Below, piece after piece: positions 20,188 through 28,313 of a stretch of DNA of 64,000 nucleotides. This stretch comes from CAVQXR01 sp046330455 (GTDB taxonomy: Bacteria; Actinomycetota; Thermoleophilia; Gaiellales; Gaiellaceae). Below the pieces are notes generated by a model that did no database searches, had not been told where the DNA came from, and was given only the letters and a program-made list of their open reading frames with translations. Positions within the stretch are counted from its first letter, which is position 1; each line of letters starts with the position of its first letter. The translations under genes were made by a program, and so were the position numbers. Location of the stretch: the NCBI GenBank assembly GCA_046330455.1, contig JAXLSU010000009.1, positions 1 to 64,000 of the forward strand, in the 5' to 3' direction.

Positions 20188-20409
20188 CATGAGCTGCGGC
20201 CCCTCCATCCCGCTGCCGGGCCGAGTCTGACGTGGTCGCCAGGGAGGCCGCGCGCCGGCGGGCCGTTGTAGGGGCGGGATCTCATCCCGCCCGGGCCACA
20301 TGAGCTGCGGCCCCTACGCTCCGCTGTCGGGTGGAATCTGACGTGGTCGCCAGGGGAAGTCGCCCGTCGGGGACCGGTCGTAGGGGCGGGATCTCATCCC
20401 GCCCGGTCT
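20188..20409 (+). repeat. Tandem duplication of a 111-bp unit, each ending in a palindromic element
   Basis: Two diverged units (20188-20298 and about 20299-20409) share CATGAGCTGCGGCCCCT, then TCTGACGTGGTCGCCAGG, and each ends with a copy of the dispersed palindromic element (20268-20292 and 20380-20404). This non-coding stretch between rplQ and the next gene holds no ORF with coding character. Confidence 0.75.
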
Positions 20410-20426
20410 CGCGCCGTCTGCCCTCG

Positions 20427-21062
20427 TCAGAAGAGCGACGGGAAGGTGTCGAGGAGCGTGTGCGGCAGATCGTCAGGGTTCGGCTCGACCCAGATCTGCG
20501 TGCCCTCGGGTGCGAGCTCCTGGATCATCGCGCCGATCTCGGTCGCGCGCTCCTCTGTGGGTGCGTCGACGGTCAGGTAGTGGAAGCGCCGGCGAACCGG
20601 CAGCTCCTCGTCGTGGAGCCGTTCCTCGAGCGCGATCGCGTCCCGGCGATGGTGCAGCGCCACCTTCACGCGCCAGTCGTACTCTCCCTCGATACGCGCC
20701 TCGCGCTCTTCGGCCGCCTCGTGGCGAGCGCGCTCGGCCTCCTCTTCCTCCGGGGTACGCGGGAGCGGGAGGGCGGCATCCTTCCAGACCTCCTCGATCG
20801 GGTGCCACCGCGTGACCGCGATGGTGGCCGTGAGACCCTCCGACTCGAGCAGGCCGCGGACGACCGACTCGGCCGCAGCCGCGCCGTCCTCCGTCGCCGC
20901 GTACAGGAAGAAGCGCGGCCCGTCGCGCGTGACGATCACGCCGCGCCCGAGTCGCTTCCTCGCGTCGTCGTCGAGGTGGAGCGAGCGAACCTTCTCGTCG
21001 ATCGGGTAGCCGTGCTCGGCGTCCTCCAGGTCGACCTCCACCCGCCACTCGTCGCCGCTCAC
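20427..21062 (-). CDS. Hypothetical protein
   Basis: A 211-residue protein I do not recognise. It is charged, without signal peptide or membrane segment. It opens MSGDEWRVEVDLEDAEHGYP and has two similar halves: DGPRFFLYAATEDGAAAAES near residue 40 and DWRVKVALHHRRDAIALEER with RRFHYLTVDAPTEERATEIG further on. This suggests a repeated alpha/beta (ACT- or ferredoxin-like) unit separated by a Glu/Arg-rich helix. The start is GTG 21062 because a TATCAT -10 lies 8 nt upstream; longer upstream frames run antisense through truA. It is divergent from truA. Confidence 0.75.
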   Translation of the reverse strand: MSGDEWRVEVDLEDAEHGYPIDEKVRSLHLDDDARKRLGRGVIVTRDGPRFFLYAATEDGAAAAESVVRGLLESEGLTATIAVTRWHPIEEVWKDAALPLPRTPEEEEAERARHEAAEEREARIEGEYDWRVKVALHHRRDAIALEERLHDEELPVRRRFHYLTVDAPTEERATEIGAMIQELAPEGTQIWVEPNPDDLPHTLLDTFPSLF

Positions 21063-21110
21063 GAGAGTGAATGATAGGCGGACCGTACGGCGCGGCCGTC
21101 CGGGAGAGTG

Positions 21111-21842
21111 ATGACCACGCTGAAGCTCGTCCTCGAGTACGACGGAACCGGGTTCTCCGGCTGGGCCGCCCAGCCCGGCCGAAGAACCATCGAAGGAGCG
21201 CTGCGGGCCGCGCTCGACGAGACCTTCCCGCGCTGGGAACGGCTCGCGGTTGCCGGTCGCACCGATGCGGGCGTCCACGCCCGCGGGCAGGTCGCCTCGG
21301 TCGGCGTCGCGGGCGGGCCTCCGCCCGGACGGGCGGCGCAGGCGCTCAACACGGCGCTTCCGGACGAGATCGCGATCGTTGCTGCGGCGAAGGCGCCTGA
21401 CGACTTCCATGCGCGCTTCTCGGCGCGCGCGCGAACCTACGAATACCGTGTCTGTCGCCGGCGGACACCCTCGCCGTTCGAACGCCGGCGCGCGCTCTGG
21501 TGGCCGCGGCCGCTCGACGAGGAGCGGCTCGCCGCCGCCGCGACCGCCATCGTCGGCGAGCACGACTTCCGTGCGTTCACGCCGACGGAGACACAGCACG
21601 AGTCGTTCCGGCGCACCGTCCACGAATGCCGGTGGGAGCGGGACGGCGACACGCTGTCGCTGTGGATCACCGCCGACAGCTTCCTGCGCCACATGGTGAG
21701 AACGCTCGCGGGGACGATGCTCGTAGCCGAGCCGCAGGCGCTCGACCGGCTGCTGACCGGACGGCCGCGGGCGGAGGCCGGGCCGACCGCGCCTCCGTGG
21801 GGGCTCTACCTCACATCGGTCGACTACGGCGACAGGCTCTGA
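21111..21842 (+). CDS. truA: tRNA pseudouridine(38-40) synthase
   Basis: TruA isomerises uridines 38-40 of the tRNA anticodon arm. The product (243 residues from ATG 21111, or 244 from GTG 21108) has LEYDGTGFSGWAAQP, the catalytic-Asp segment VAGRTDAGVHARGQV, and FHARFSARARTYEYRV. GGGAGA upstream fits ATG 21111 better. truA often follows rplQ; here one divergent gene intervenes. Confidence 0.95.
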   Translation: MTTLKLVLEYDGTGFSGWAAQPGRRTIEGALRAALDETFPRWERLAVAGRTDAGVHARGQVASVGVAGGPPPGRAAQALNTALPDEIAIVAAAKAPDDFHARFSARARTYEYRVCRRRTPSPFERRRALWWPRPLDEERLAAAATAIVGEHDFRAFTPTETQHESFRRTVHECRWERDGDTLSLWITADSFLRHMVRTLAGTMLVAEPQALDRLLTGRPRAEAGPTAPPWGLYLTSVDYGDRL

Positions 21843-21857
21843 TCCCGGAGCGGTGAC

Positions 21858-21863
21858 TACGAT
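21858..21863 (+). promoter_or_regulatory. Leaderless -10 (TACGAT) for the HAD phosphatase
   Basis: TACGAT lies 6 nt before GTG 21870, the spacing expected when transcription starts at the start codon. There is no Shine-Dalgarno site. Confidence 0.5.
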
Positions 21864-21869
21864 CACGGA

Positions 21870-22505
21870 GTGCGCCACGAGACGGTCCTCTTCGATCTCG
21901 ACGGCACCCTGATCGACTCGGGTTCGCTGATTCTCGCCTCGTTTCGGCACGCGACGCAGACGGTGCTCGGGCGTCGGATCCCCGACCAGGCCCTGATGGC
22001 CAACGTCGGCGGTCACGGCATCCACGCGCAGATGCGCGAGTTCGACGCCGAGCGGGTGGACGAGCTCGTCGAGGTCTACCGCGACCACAACCTCGCGAGC
22101 TACCACGAGGTTCGAGCATTCCCCGGGATCCGGGAGGCGCTCGCCCGCCTGCGGGCGCAGGATCGCCGGCTCGGCATCGTCACGGCGAAGGGGAGCGCGA
22201 CCGTGGCGCTCACCATCCAGCTGCTTCCGTTTCTCGGCGAGCTCGACACCGTGGTGAGCGGCGACGACACGGCACGGCACAAGCCCCACCCGGACGGGCT
22301 CCTGCTCGCCCTCGAGCGGCTCGGCACCGACGCGGGCTCGGCCGCCTACGTCGGTGACTCGCCGTTCGACATCGGGGCCGCGAAGGCGGCCCGGATGACC
22401 GCAGTTGCGGCCGGCTGGGGCGGGATCCACCCGCTGACGCGGCTCGAGGCCGAGGGGCCCGATGCCGTCGTCCGCGCTCCCGGGGAGCTCGTCGATGCCC
22501 TCTGA
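21870..22505 (+). CDS. HAD-superfamily phosphatase (phosphoglycolate phosphatase/PpaX-like)
   Basis: A 211-residue hydrolase with all HAD motifs: FDLDGTLID at 8-16 (nucleophile Asp9, acid Asp11), VTAKGS (motif II), KPHPDG (motif III Lys) and YVGDSPFDIGAAK (motif IV). The helical cap between motifs I and II is of the phosphoglycolate phosphatase/pyrophosphatase type. The substrate cannot be read from sequence. Its last 11 bases overlap the ligA start. Confidence 0.88.
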   Translation: MRHETVLFDLDGTLIDSGSLILASFRHATQTVLGRRIPDQALMANVGGHGIHAQMREFDAERVDELVEVYRDHNLASYHEVRAFPGIREALARLRAQDRRLGIVTAKGSATVALTIQLLPFLGELDTVVSGDDTARHKPHPDGLLLALERLGTDAGSAAYVGDSPFDIGAAKAARMTAVAAGWGGIHPLTRLEAEGPDAVVRAPGELVDAL

Positions 22506-24513
22506 CGCCGCTCGCGCGCGGGTAGAGGAGCTCCGGACCGAGCTCGAGCGGCACAACTACCTCTACTACGTGCTCGATGCCCCCGAGCTCTCCGATGCCG
22601 AGTGGGACCTCCTCTACGAGGAGCTGAAGCGGCTCGAGGAGGAACATCCGGAGCTCTGGACGGCGACATCGCCGACCGCCCGCGTCGGTGCCGCACCGTC
22701 GGAGCGCTTCCACAAGCTCGAGCACCTCACGCCGATGGGCTCGCTCGAGAAGGTGACGACGGACGAGGCGCTCGCGAAGTGGGCCGAGGATGTTCGCAAG
22801 CGGCTCGGGACCGACGAGCCGGTCGCGTACGTGACGGAGCCGAAGATCGACGGCTCGGCGATCTCGCTCGTGTACGAGCACGGCGTCTTCGTCCGGGGAG
22901 CGACGCGCGGAGACGGGCTCCGCGGCGAGGACGTGACCCAGAACCTCCGCACGATCAACGCGATCCCGTTGACGATGCGCCTGTCCGGCGACGAGCCGGC
23001 GCCGCCGCTCGTCGAGGTGCGGGGCGAGGTCTACTTCCCGCTCGGGGCCTTCCGGCGGTTCAACGAGCGCCAGGTCGCCGAGGGAAAGGACCCGGCACCG
23101 AATCCTCGCAACGCCGCCGCCGGCTCGCTGCGCCAGCTCGACCCCTCCGTGACCGCGGAGCGCGAGCTCTCGATCTGGGTCTACGGCCTGGGCTTCCGGG
23201 AGGGCGTGCCCATCGAGGGGCAGTACGACAGCCTCCGGTGGCTGCGCGAGCGCGGGTTCAGGACGAACCCCCTGATCGAGCGCCACGAGTCGGTCGAGGC
23301 CGTGGCGCGCGCCGTCGCGGCCTGGGAGGGACGGCGCCGCGACCTCGACTACGAGATCGACGGCGTCGTCGTCAAGGTCGACTCGATCGATCAGCAGGTG
23401 CGGCTCGGGGCGCTGCACGAGCGCCCACGCTGGGCCCGCGCCTACAAGTGGGCGCCCGACCAGGCGCAGACGACACTGCGACGGATCCACATCCGCGTCG
23501 GGCGGACGGGGGCGCTGAACCCGTGGGCGGAGCTCGAGCCCGTGGCGGTCGGCGGTGTCACCGTCTCGACGGCGACTCTGCACAACGAGGAGGACCTGAA
23601 CCGTAAGGACATCCGCGAGGGCGACACCGTCGTCGTCCAGCGGGCCGGAGACGTGATTCCGCAGGTCGTGGGCCCGGTTCTCCCGCATCCCGACGGCGCG
23701 GAGCCGTTCCGGATGCCGGCCCGCTGCCCGCTCTGCGGGGCCGCCGTCGTGAAGCCCGAAGGCGAGGCGATGCACCGGTGCCCGAACCGGGCCTGCCCCT
23801 CGCGTGGGCTCGAGACGCTGATCCACTGGGTGGGAGCGGCGATGGACATCGAGGGCGTCGGCGAGCAGTTCGTGCGCAGGCTCTGGTCGGCCGGGATGCT
23901 CCGGTCGATGCCGGACCTCTACCGGCTCACTCCGGAGCAGCTCGCCGGGCTCGACGGCTACGGCGAGGTGTCGGCCGCGAACGCGATCGAGGCGATCGAG
24001 GCGTCGAAGCGTCAGCCGTTCAATCGGATCCTGTTCGGGCTCAACATCCCCCGGGTCGGTTGGGTCATGGCGCAGAATGTCGCCGGTCACTTCGGCTCCG
24101 TCGAGCATCTCGCCACGGCCTCGCCCGAGGAGATCATGGAGGTCGAGGGGATCGGCCCGGACCGGGCCGAGGCGATCGCAGAGTGGTTCGCCGACGAGGA
24201 GAACCGTCAGCTCGTCGCCGAGCTGCGCGACCTCGGCCTGCGGTTCGAGCTGGCCGAGTCCGAACGACGCCAGGCCGGACCGCTCACCGGGCAGACGTAC
24301 GTGATCACGGGCACGCTCTCGCGCCGATCTCGCGAGCAGGCAAAGTCCGAGCTCGAGGCCCTCGGCGCCAGGGTGACCGACTCCGTCTCCAAGAAGACGA
24401 CGGGCCTCGTCGTCGGAGAGGACGCCGGCTCCAAGCTGGCCAAGGCGCAACGACTCGGGGTCGAGCTGCTCGACGAGGAGGCGTTCGAGCGGCTGCTCGC
24501 GGGCAACCGGTAG
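22495..24513 (+). CDS. ligA: NAD-dependent DNA ligase
   Basis: LigA seals nicks during replication and repair using NAD. The 672-residue product from ATG 22495 (MPSDAARARVEELRTEL) has domain Ia, the adenylated Lys117 in TEPKIDGSAISL, the OB fold, the four-cysteine zinc site in CPLCGAAVV and CPNRACPSR, helix-hairpin-helix repeats and a C-terminal BRCT domain (QTYVITGTLSRRSREQAKSE). An upstream in-frame ATG at 22462 lies inside the phosphatase gene and is less likely. Confidence 0.97.
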   Translation: MPSDAARARVEELRTELERHNYLYYVLDAPELSDAEWDLLYEELKRLEEEHPELWTATSPTARVGAAPSERFHKLEHLTPMGSLEKVTTDEALAKWAEDVRKRLGTDEPVAYVTEPKIDGSAISLVYEHGVFVRGATRGDGLRGEDVTQNLRTINAIPLTMRLSGDEPAPPLVEVRGEVYFPLGAFRRFNERQVAEGKDPAPNPRNAAAGSLRQLDPSVTAERELSIWVYGLGFREGVPIEGQYDSLRWLRERGFRTNPLIERHESVEAVARAVAAWEGRRRDLDYEIDGVVVKVDSIDQQVRLGALHERPRWARAYKWAPDQAQTTLRRIHIRVGRTGALNPWAELEPVAVGGVTVSTATLHNEEDLNRKDIREGDTVVVQRAGDVIPQVVGPVLPHPDGAEPFRMPARCPLCGAAVVKPEGEAMHRCPNRACPSRGLETLIHWVGAAMDIEGVGEQFVRRLWSAGMLRSMPDLYRLTPEQLAGLDGYGEVSAANAIEAIEASKRQPFNRILFGLNIPRVGWVMAQNVAGHFGSVEHLATASPEEIMEVEGIGPDRAEAIAEWFADEENRQLVAELRDLGLRFELAESERRQAGPLTGQTYVITGTLSRRSREQAKSELEALGARVTDSVSKKTTGLVVGEDAGSKLAKAQRLGVELLDEEAFERLLAGNR

Positions 24514-24566
24514 GCCGTCCTCGGCCTGCTGGCCTTTGTCGCCCCCACCTGTTAGGGTCTCGCAGC

Positions 24567-24623
24567 GTGCCAACGGTCGATTCCTGCGGCGCCGGGACCC
24601 CCAGTACGCCGATCGCATCGTGA
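24567..24623 (+). promoter_or_regulatory. 18-codon upstream ORF overlapping the NlpC/P60 start, with its own -10
   Basis: TAGGGT at 24553-24558 lies 8 nt before GTG 24567, which opens an 18-residue frame (MPTVDSCGAGTPSTPIAS). Its TGA (24621-24623) overlaps GTG 24620 of the next gene. No ribosome-binding site is visible for GTG 24620, so a leaderless leader peptide with re-initiation fits the layout. Inferred only. Confidence 0.4.
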
Positions 24624-25711
24624 GCTTCCGTCCGGGACTTCGGTCGCTCGTTCTCCTCTGCGTGGCCGCAGCGGTGGCGAGCCTTGTGCTCGTCGCGGGC
24701 GCGGCGTCGGAGCCCTCCCGGATCACCGAGAAGCGGGAGCAGGCCCGTGAGGTGCTCGCGCAGATCCGCGTGATCGACTCCGAGCTCTCCCAGGCCGTCG
24801 AGCGCTACAACCAGGCGAGCGGGCGACTCGCCGCAATCGAGGCCGAGCTCCAGACGACGAAGCGCCACCTCGGCGTGGCGCGGAAGGCGAGCCGGACAGC
24901 CGAGGAGACGCTCGAGGAACGGGTCGTGGCCCTCTACCAGGGCGGGCAGGACAGCCTGCTCGAGGTGTTCTTCGGGTCGGCCACGCTCGACGAGCTGCTC
25001 GACCGGGTCGATGCGGCCGAGCGCCTGTCGAGTCAGGATCGCCGGATCGTCGACGAGGTCGCGCAGGCCCGCTCGAGCTACCGGGCCGCGGCGCGCGAGC
25101 TCGAGGAAGCGAGGGCCGAGCAGAAGCGTGTCGTCGCGGATCGGCAGGCGCGGCGCGACGAGATCGAGGCGAAGCTCGACGAGCGCGAAGCTCTGTACGA
25201 CTCGATCCGCGACGAGATCGAGCGTCTGCAGGCCGAGGAGGAACGGCGGCAGGCGCGGCTCGCGGCCGAGGCCGAGCAGCGGCTCGAGCAGTCGGCGGAC
25301 GAGCAGAGTGCGTCGCCGAGCGCGGACGGTGGAGTCATCGCCGCCGCCCCCGCGAGCCCGTACGGCGGGGTCGCCGGCATTGCGCTCGGGTACCTCGGAG
25401 TCCCGTACGTCTGGGGCGGCGCCTCACCGGGCGGCTTCGACTGCTCCGGACTCGTGATGTACGTCTACGCGCAGGTCGGCGTCTCACTGCCCCACAGCAC
25501 CTACGCACAGTGGGAGCTGGGAGTTCCCGTCTCGAGCGGTGCCCTGCAGGCCGGCGACATCGTCTTCTTCGACGGTCTCGGCCACAACGGGATCTACATC
25601 GGCGGCGGCCAGTTCGTCCACGCTCCGCACACGGGCGACGTGGTGAAGATCTCGAGCCTCGGCGACTCCTGGTACGCCGCGACCTACATGGGCGCACGGC
25701 GCATTCTCTAG
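24620..25711 (+). CDS. Secreted NlpC/P60 peptidoglycan hydrolase with N-terminal coiled coil
   Basis: This is a 363-residue envelope protein, probably a DL-endopeptidase that cleaves stem peptides of peptidoglycan. It has a signal/anchor segment at about 8-27, a long coiled coil from about 35 to 225 with heptad-like Glu/Arg-rich helices, a short linker, and an NlpC/P60 domain from about 250 to 363. The domain has Cys275 in GGFDCSGLVMY, His322 in GHNGIYIG and His334. The layout matches CwlO/RipA-type hydrolases, in which the coiled coil controls activity and may contact FtsEX. GTG 24620 is chosen because it places the signal segment near the N-terminus. Confidence 0.9.
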   Translation: MSFRPGLRSLVLLCVAAAVASLVLVAGAASEPSRITEKREQAREVLAQIRVIDSELSQAVERYNQASGRLAAIEAELQTTKRHLGVARKASRTAEETLEERVVALYQGGQDSLLEVFFGSATLDELLDRVDAAERLSSQDRRIVDEVAQARSSYRAAARELEEARAEQKRVVADRQARRDEIEAKLDEREALYDSIRDEIERLQAEEERRQARLAAEAEQRLEQSADEQSASPSADGGVIAAAPASPYGGVAGIALGYLGVPYVWGGASPGGFDCSGLVMYVYAQVGVSLPHSTYAQWELGVPVSSGALQAGDIVFFDGLGHNGIYIGGGQFVHAPHTGDVVKISSLGDSWYAATYMGARRIL

Positions 25712-25736
25712 CGAGGGCGGCCCTGCGTCAGGGGGC

Positions 25737-25761
25737 GTAGGGGCGGGATCCGACCCCGCCC
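25737..25761 (+). repeat. Palindromic element copy, variant centre
   Basis: GTAG, then GGGCGGGATCCGACCCCGCCC (written with its centre TCCGA), 25 bases after the NlpC/P60 stop. It is a diverged copy of the family found at 15554 and elsewhere. Confidence 0.7.
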
Positions 25762-25835
25762 GGACGTTCGGAGGGCCGGAAGGGAACCGCCGCCGTGTAC
25801 GGAACTGAACGGTCCCGGTACCCTGACTGGTTCAC

Positions 25836-26675
25836 ATGCGCACGATCTGGAACGGCTCACTCAGCTTCGGCCTGGTCGCGATCCCCGTGGGGCTCGCGGT
25901 GGCCCAGCAGCGCCAGGACGTCTCCTTTCGCACGCTGCACCGCGAGTGCGGAAACCCGATCAGGCAGAAGCGCTGGTGCCCCGTCCACGAGCGCGAGCTC
26001 GAGGCCGACGAGCTCGTCAAGGGCTGGGAGTTCGCCAAGGGCCAGTACGTGGTCGTCGAGGACGGCGACCTCGAGTCGGTGGAGCTGCAGCGCTCCCGCT
26101 CGATCGAGCTCGTGCACTTCGTGCCGCTCGAGGAGGTCGACCCGATCTACTTCGACCGTGCCTACTACCTCGCACCGGCCGTCGACCCGGTGGCGAGGCG
26201 CCCCTACGCCCTGCTCGTCCAGGCGCTCGAGGAGACGACGATGGCCGCGGTCGGTCGCTTCGTGCTCTGGGGCAAGGAGAACCTCTGCCTCGTGAGGGCT
26301 CGCGAGCGGGCGCTCGTGCTCGAGCTCCTCTACTACGCAGAGGACGTGCGCTCGAGCGCGGAGATCGGCGAGGCCGTGTCCGAGGTCGAGGTGAAGGAGA
26401 AGGAGCTGGAGATGGCGCGCCAGCTCGTCGGCAGCATGGCCGGCGGCTTCGACCCCGCCGACTACCGCAACAGTTACCGGGACGAGCTTCGCTCGCTGCT
26501 CGACGCGAAGCTCGCCGGCCGGGAGATCGTGAGCCCGGAGCCTGTGCCGGAGGCGGCTCCCGTGACCGACCTCATGGAGGCGCTCAGGCAGAGCGTCGAG
26601 GCAGCGACGGCCGGAAAGCCCGCCGCCGAAGGCGCGGGACGGCGCAAGGCACCCGCGCGCGCGAAGCGGGCCTGA
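25836..26675 (+). CDS. ku: Ku-like DNA end-binding protein
   Basis: Bacterial Ku forms a homodimeric ring on double-strand ends and recruits LigD for end joining. The 279-residue product begins MRTIWNGSLSFGLVAIPVGL, the family N-terminus, and has FRTLHRECGNPIRQKRWCP, and GWEFAKGQYVVVEDGDLESV. The C-terminal tail is Ala/Lys-rich (GRRKAPARAKRA), like the DNA-binding tails of actinobacterial Ku. TACCCT at 25819-25824 may be its -10. No ligD is in the window. Confidence 0.96.
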   Translation: MRTIWNGSLSFGLVAIPVGLAVAQQRQDVSFRTLHRECGNPIRQKRWCPVHERELEADELVKGWEFAKGQYVVVEDGDLESVELQRSRSIELVHFVPLEEVDPIYFDRAYYLAPAVDPVARRPYALLVQALEETTMAAVGRFVLWGKENLCLVRARERALVLELLYYAEDVRSSAEIGEAVSEVEVKEKELEMARQLVGSMAGGFDPADYRNSYRDELRSLLDAKLAGREIVSPEPVPEAAPVTDLMEALRQSVEAATAGKPAAEGAGRRKAPARAKRA

Positions 26676-26806
26676 GCCCTCCGCGGCGGGGGTCGTTCTC
26701 CTCGCGCCTGCGTTCGCAGCAAGCCCCGATCGCGAACGAGAGTCACGCAGAGGCTGTTGGCACGAAGGCCACTGCAGCAGCGTCTTCGCAACCCGGGGTC
26801 ACGCAA

Positions 26807-26942
26807 CCCGGGGTCAGACCTTGCAACGCAACGCCTGCACCCCCCAGCTGCGGTTGCGACGGTCGCAGTAGCGCTCGGGATGGACGATATTCACGCTGAG
26901 ATGCCGAGCTGGGATGTTGCACCGCAAGGTCTGACCCCCGGG
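26807..26942 (+). mobile_element. Short inverted-repeat-bounded element, MITE-like
   Basis: The arms CCCGGGGTCAGACCTTGC (26807-26824) and its near-perfect inverse GCAAGGTCTGACCCCCGGG (about 26924-26942) bound 136 bp without coding capacity. A second CGCAACCCGGGGTC copy abuts the left arm at 26787-26800. GGGGTCAGACC-type ends are known from small non-autonomous elements; no transposase is nearby. It occupies most of the 400-bp non-coding space between ku and the next gene. Confidence 0.55.
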
Positions 26943-27024
26943 CTATGAGCCGGTGCCGGTGCCGGAGGCGGCTCCGCTGGTGGGACGTGAGCACCTGAGC
27001 CCCGGCAGTCTCCAGGGACGCGAA

Positions 27025-27046
27025 GGGGGCCGGCGTGCCGGCCCCC
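27025..27046 (-). terminator. Hairpin, likely terminator of the 56-residue gene
   Basis: GGGGGCCGGC and GCCGGCCCCC form a 10-bp stem around GT, 30 bases past the stop of the minus-strand gene that ends at 27076. It is symmetric and could also stop + strand readthrough from ku. No T-run. Confidence 0.55.
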
Positions 27047-27075
27047 TGGTAGTCGCTCCTGGTGTCTGGCGAGCC

Positions 27076-27246
27076 TCAGCTCGAGGAATGCCCTGCCTTG
27101 ACGGCTTCGAGCTGTGCCTGGAACAGGGTCTTGTCGATCTTGCCCTGGTAGATCGGCACATGCTCCTCGTAACAGACCCGGATCACCTCCTGCCGGTCGA
27201 TGCCGAGCTCCTTCGAGAGCTCCTCGGGCGTGAGGTGATTCGCCAT
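27076..27246 (-). CDS. Small putative DNA-binding protein, 56 residues
   Basis: I do not recognise this as a named family. The frame MANHLTPEELSKELGIDRQE continues VIRVCYEEHVPIYQGKID and ends AVKAGHSSS. The first half reads like the helix-turn-helix of small excisionase/MerR-like proteins (LTPEELSKELGIDRQEVIRVC). The start is ATG 27246 because AAAGGAG lies just before it; the upstream frame is not coding-like. It has a strong ribosome-binding site and a structured leader (see 27277-27350), unusual among the leaderless genes here. Confidence 0.7.
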   Translation of the reverse strand: MANHLTPEELSKELGIDRQEVIRVCYEEHVPIYQGKIDKTLFQAQLEAVKAGHSSS

Positions 27247-27276
27247 GCCGACTCCTTTCATCCTCGAGACGACAAA

Positions 27277-27350
27277 GCCCGCCGTCAGCGCCGACCGGCG
27301 GGCCCAATCTCCTTGAGACGTGCAGCGGTGGGGCTCACCCGCACCGCTGC
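27277..27350 (-). promoter_or_regulatory. Two-hairpin 5' leader of the 56-residue gene
   Basis: On the minus strand, a -10-like TATCCT (27373-27378) is followed by hairpin A (27322-27350: GCAGCGGTG/CACCGCTGC, extended by GGG/CCC to a TGAG loop). Then comes hairpin B (27277-27303: GCCCGCCG/CGGCGGGC) followed by TTTGTC, and then the AAAGGAG of the gene. Hairpin B plus the T-rich stretch looks like an attenuator. I could not match it to a known riboswitch class. Confidence 0.45.
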
Positions 27351-27374
27351 TCCTGGACTCCCATGCCCGAAGGA

Positions 27375-27380
27375 TAGGCT
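27375..27380 (+). promoter_or_regulatory. Leaderless -10 (TAGGCT) for the alpha/beta hydrolase
   Basis: TAGGCT lies 6 nt before GTG 27387. The same AGGATAGGCT read on the other strand gives TATCCT for the 56-residue gene, so two divergent -10 elements overlap here. Confidence 0.5.
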
Positions 27381-27386
27381 TTCCGG

Positions 27387-28313
27387 GTGACGGAAGCAAT
27401 CTCCCCGTCGCCTCCGGGCTTCGAGCCCCGGTCTGCTCGCCTCGGAGCCCGGCAGATCGCCTACGCGAGGGCCGGCACCGGGCCTCCGATCGTGCTCGTG
27501 CACGGGCTCGGCGGGGCCTCCTCGAACTGGTCGGAGCTCGCACCGCTGCTCGCGACGCGCCATCGTGTGCTCGCCGTCGACCTGCCCGGACACGGAGGGT
27601 CGGAGCCGCTTGCCGCCGCCCACGAGCTCGACACCTTTGCCGACGCTGTCGCCGCCTGCATCGAGCGAGAGGACGTCGCGCCGGCGGTCGTCATCGGACA
27701 CTCGCTCGGCGGCGCGGTCGCGCTCCGGCTCGCAGCTCGCAGGCCCGAGCTCGTCTCGGCGCTCGTGCTCGCCGCTCCGGCGGGGATCTCGTCGTCGACA
27801 CTGCGGGCCAGGCTCGGGCTCCGGGCGCTCGGAGCGCTCCGCCCGAGCCGGCTGGCTGCCCGTCACCGCGATCGGATCGCCCGGAGCCCGCGGCTTCGCT
27901 CGCTCGTCTTCCGGGGACTTGCGAGCGATCCCTCGGCGCTCTCGCCAGCGGCGGTGCACGGCTTCCTGAAGGGGTCGGCAGCGGTGTCGGAGAGCCAGAC
28001 CGCACTCGACGTCCTCGTCCGGCACGACCCCCGGACGGGTCTCGACCGGGTCGACTGCCCGGTACTCGTCGTCTGGGGCGCCCGCGACTGGTTCCTGCCC
28101 CTCGAGGACGGCTTCGAGTACGCCCGTCGTCTCCGTGCTCCGATCCGGGTGCTCCCCGACACCGGTCACCTGCTGATCGCGGAGCGTCCGAAGGAGTGTG
28201 CGCTCCTCGTCGAGCGCTTCCTCGCCACGGCTGGCGAAGGAGATTCAGACGGGATTCGGGAGGTCGATGAACTCCCACTCGAGGTCGAACCGGTCGGCGA
28301 GCAGGCGGGCTAG
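27387..28313 (+). CDS. Alpha/beta-fold hydrolase
   Basis: A 308-residue hydrolase with the oxyanion region VLVHGLGGASSNW, the nucleophile elbow VIGHSLGGAVALRLA (Ser in GHSLGG), an acidic residue after VLVVWGARDW, and the catalytic His in DTGHLL. There is a helical cap between. The substrate is not predictable; esterase, lactonase and haloperoxidase-like members share this pattern. No signal peptide. Its 3' end overlaps the convergent Nif3-like gene by 69 bases. Confidence 0.88.
   Translation: MTEAISPSPPGFEPRSARLGARQIAYARAGTGPPIVLVHGLGGASSNWSELAPLLATRHRVLAVDLPGHGGSEPLAAAHELDTFADAVAACIEREDVAPAVVIGHSLGGAVALRLAARRPELVSALVLAAPAGISSSTLRARLGLRALGALRPSRLAARHRDRIARSPRLRSLVFRGLASDPSALSPAAVHGFLKGSAAVSESQTALDVLVRHDPRTGLDRVDCPVLVVWGARDWFLPLEDGFEYARRLRAPIRVLPDTGHLLIAERPKECALLVERFLATAGEGDSDGIREVDELPLEVEPVGEQAG

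Noticed and set aside
26676..27075. Possible small genes between ku and the 56-residue gene
   Set aside because: Frames there (for example 83 codons on the minus strand at 26743-26994) run through the inverted-repeat element and lack coding character.
27277..27350. Known riboswitch class (glycine, c-di-AMP, fluoride or 6C motif)
   Set aside because: The hairpins lack the conserved single-stranded cores of those classes, so it is listed only as an unclassified structured leader.
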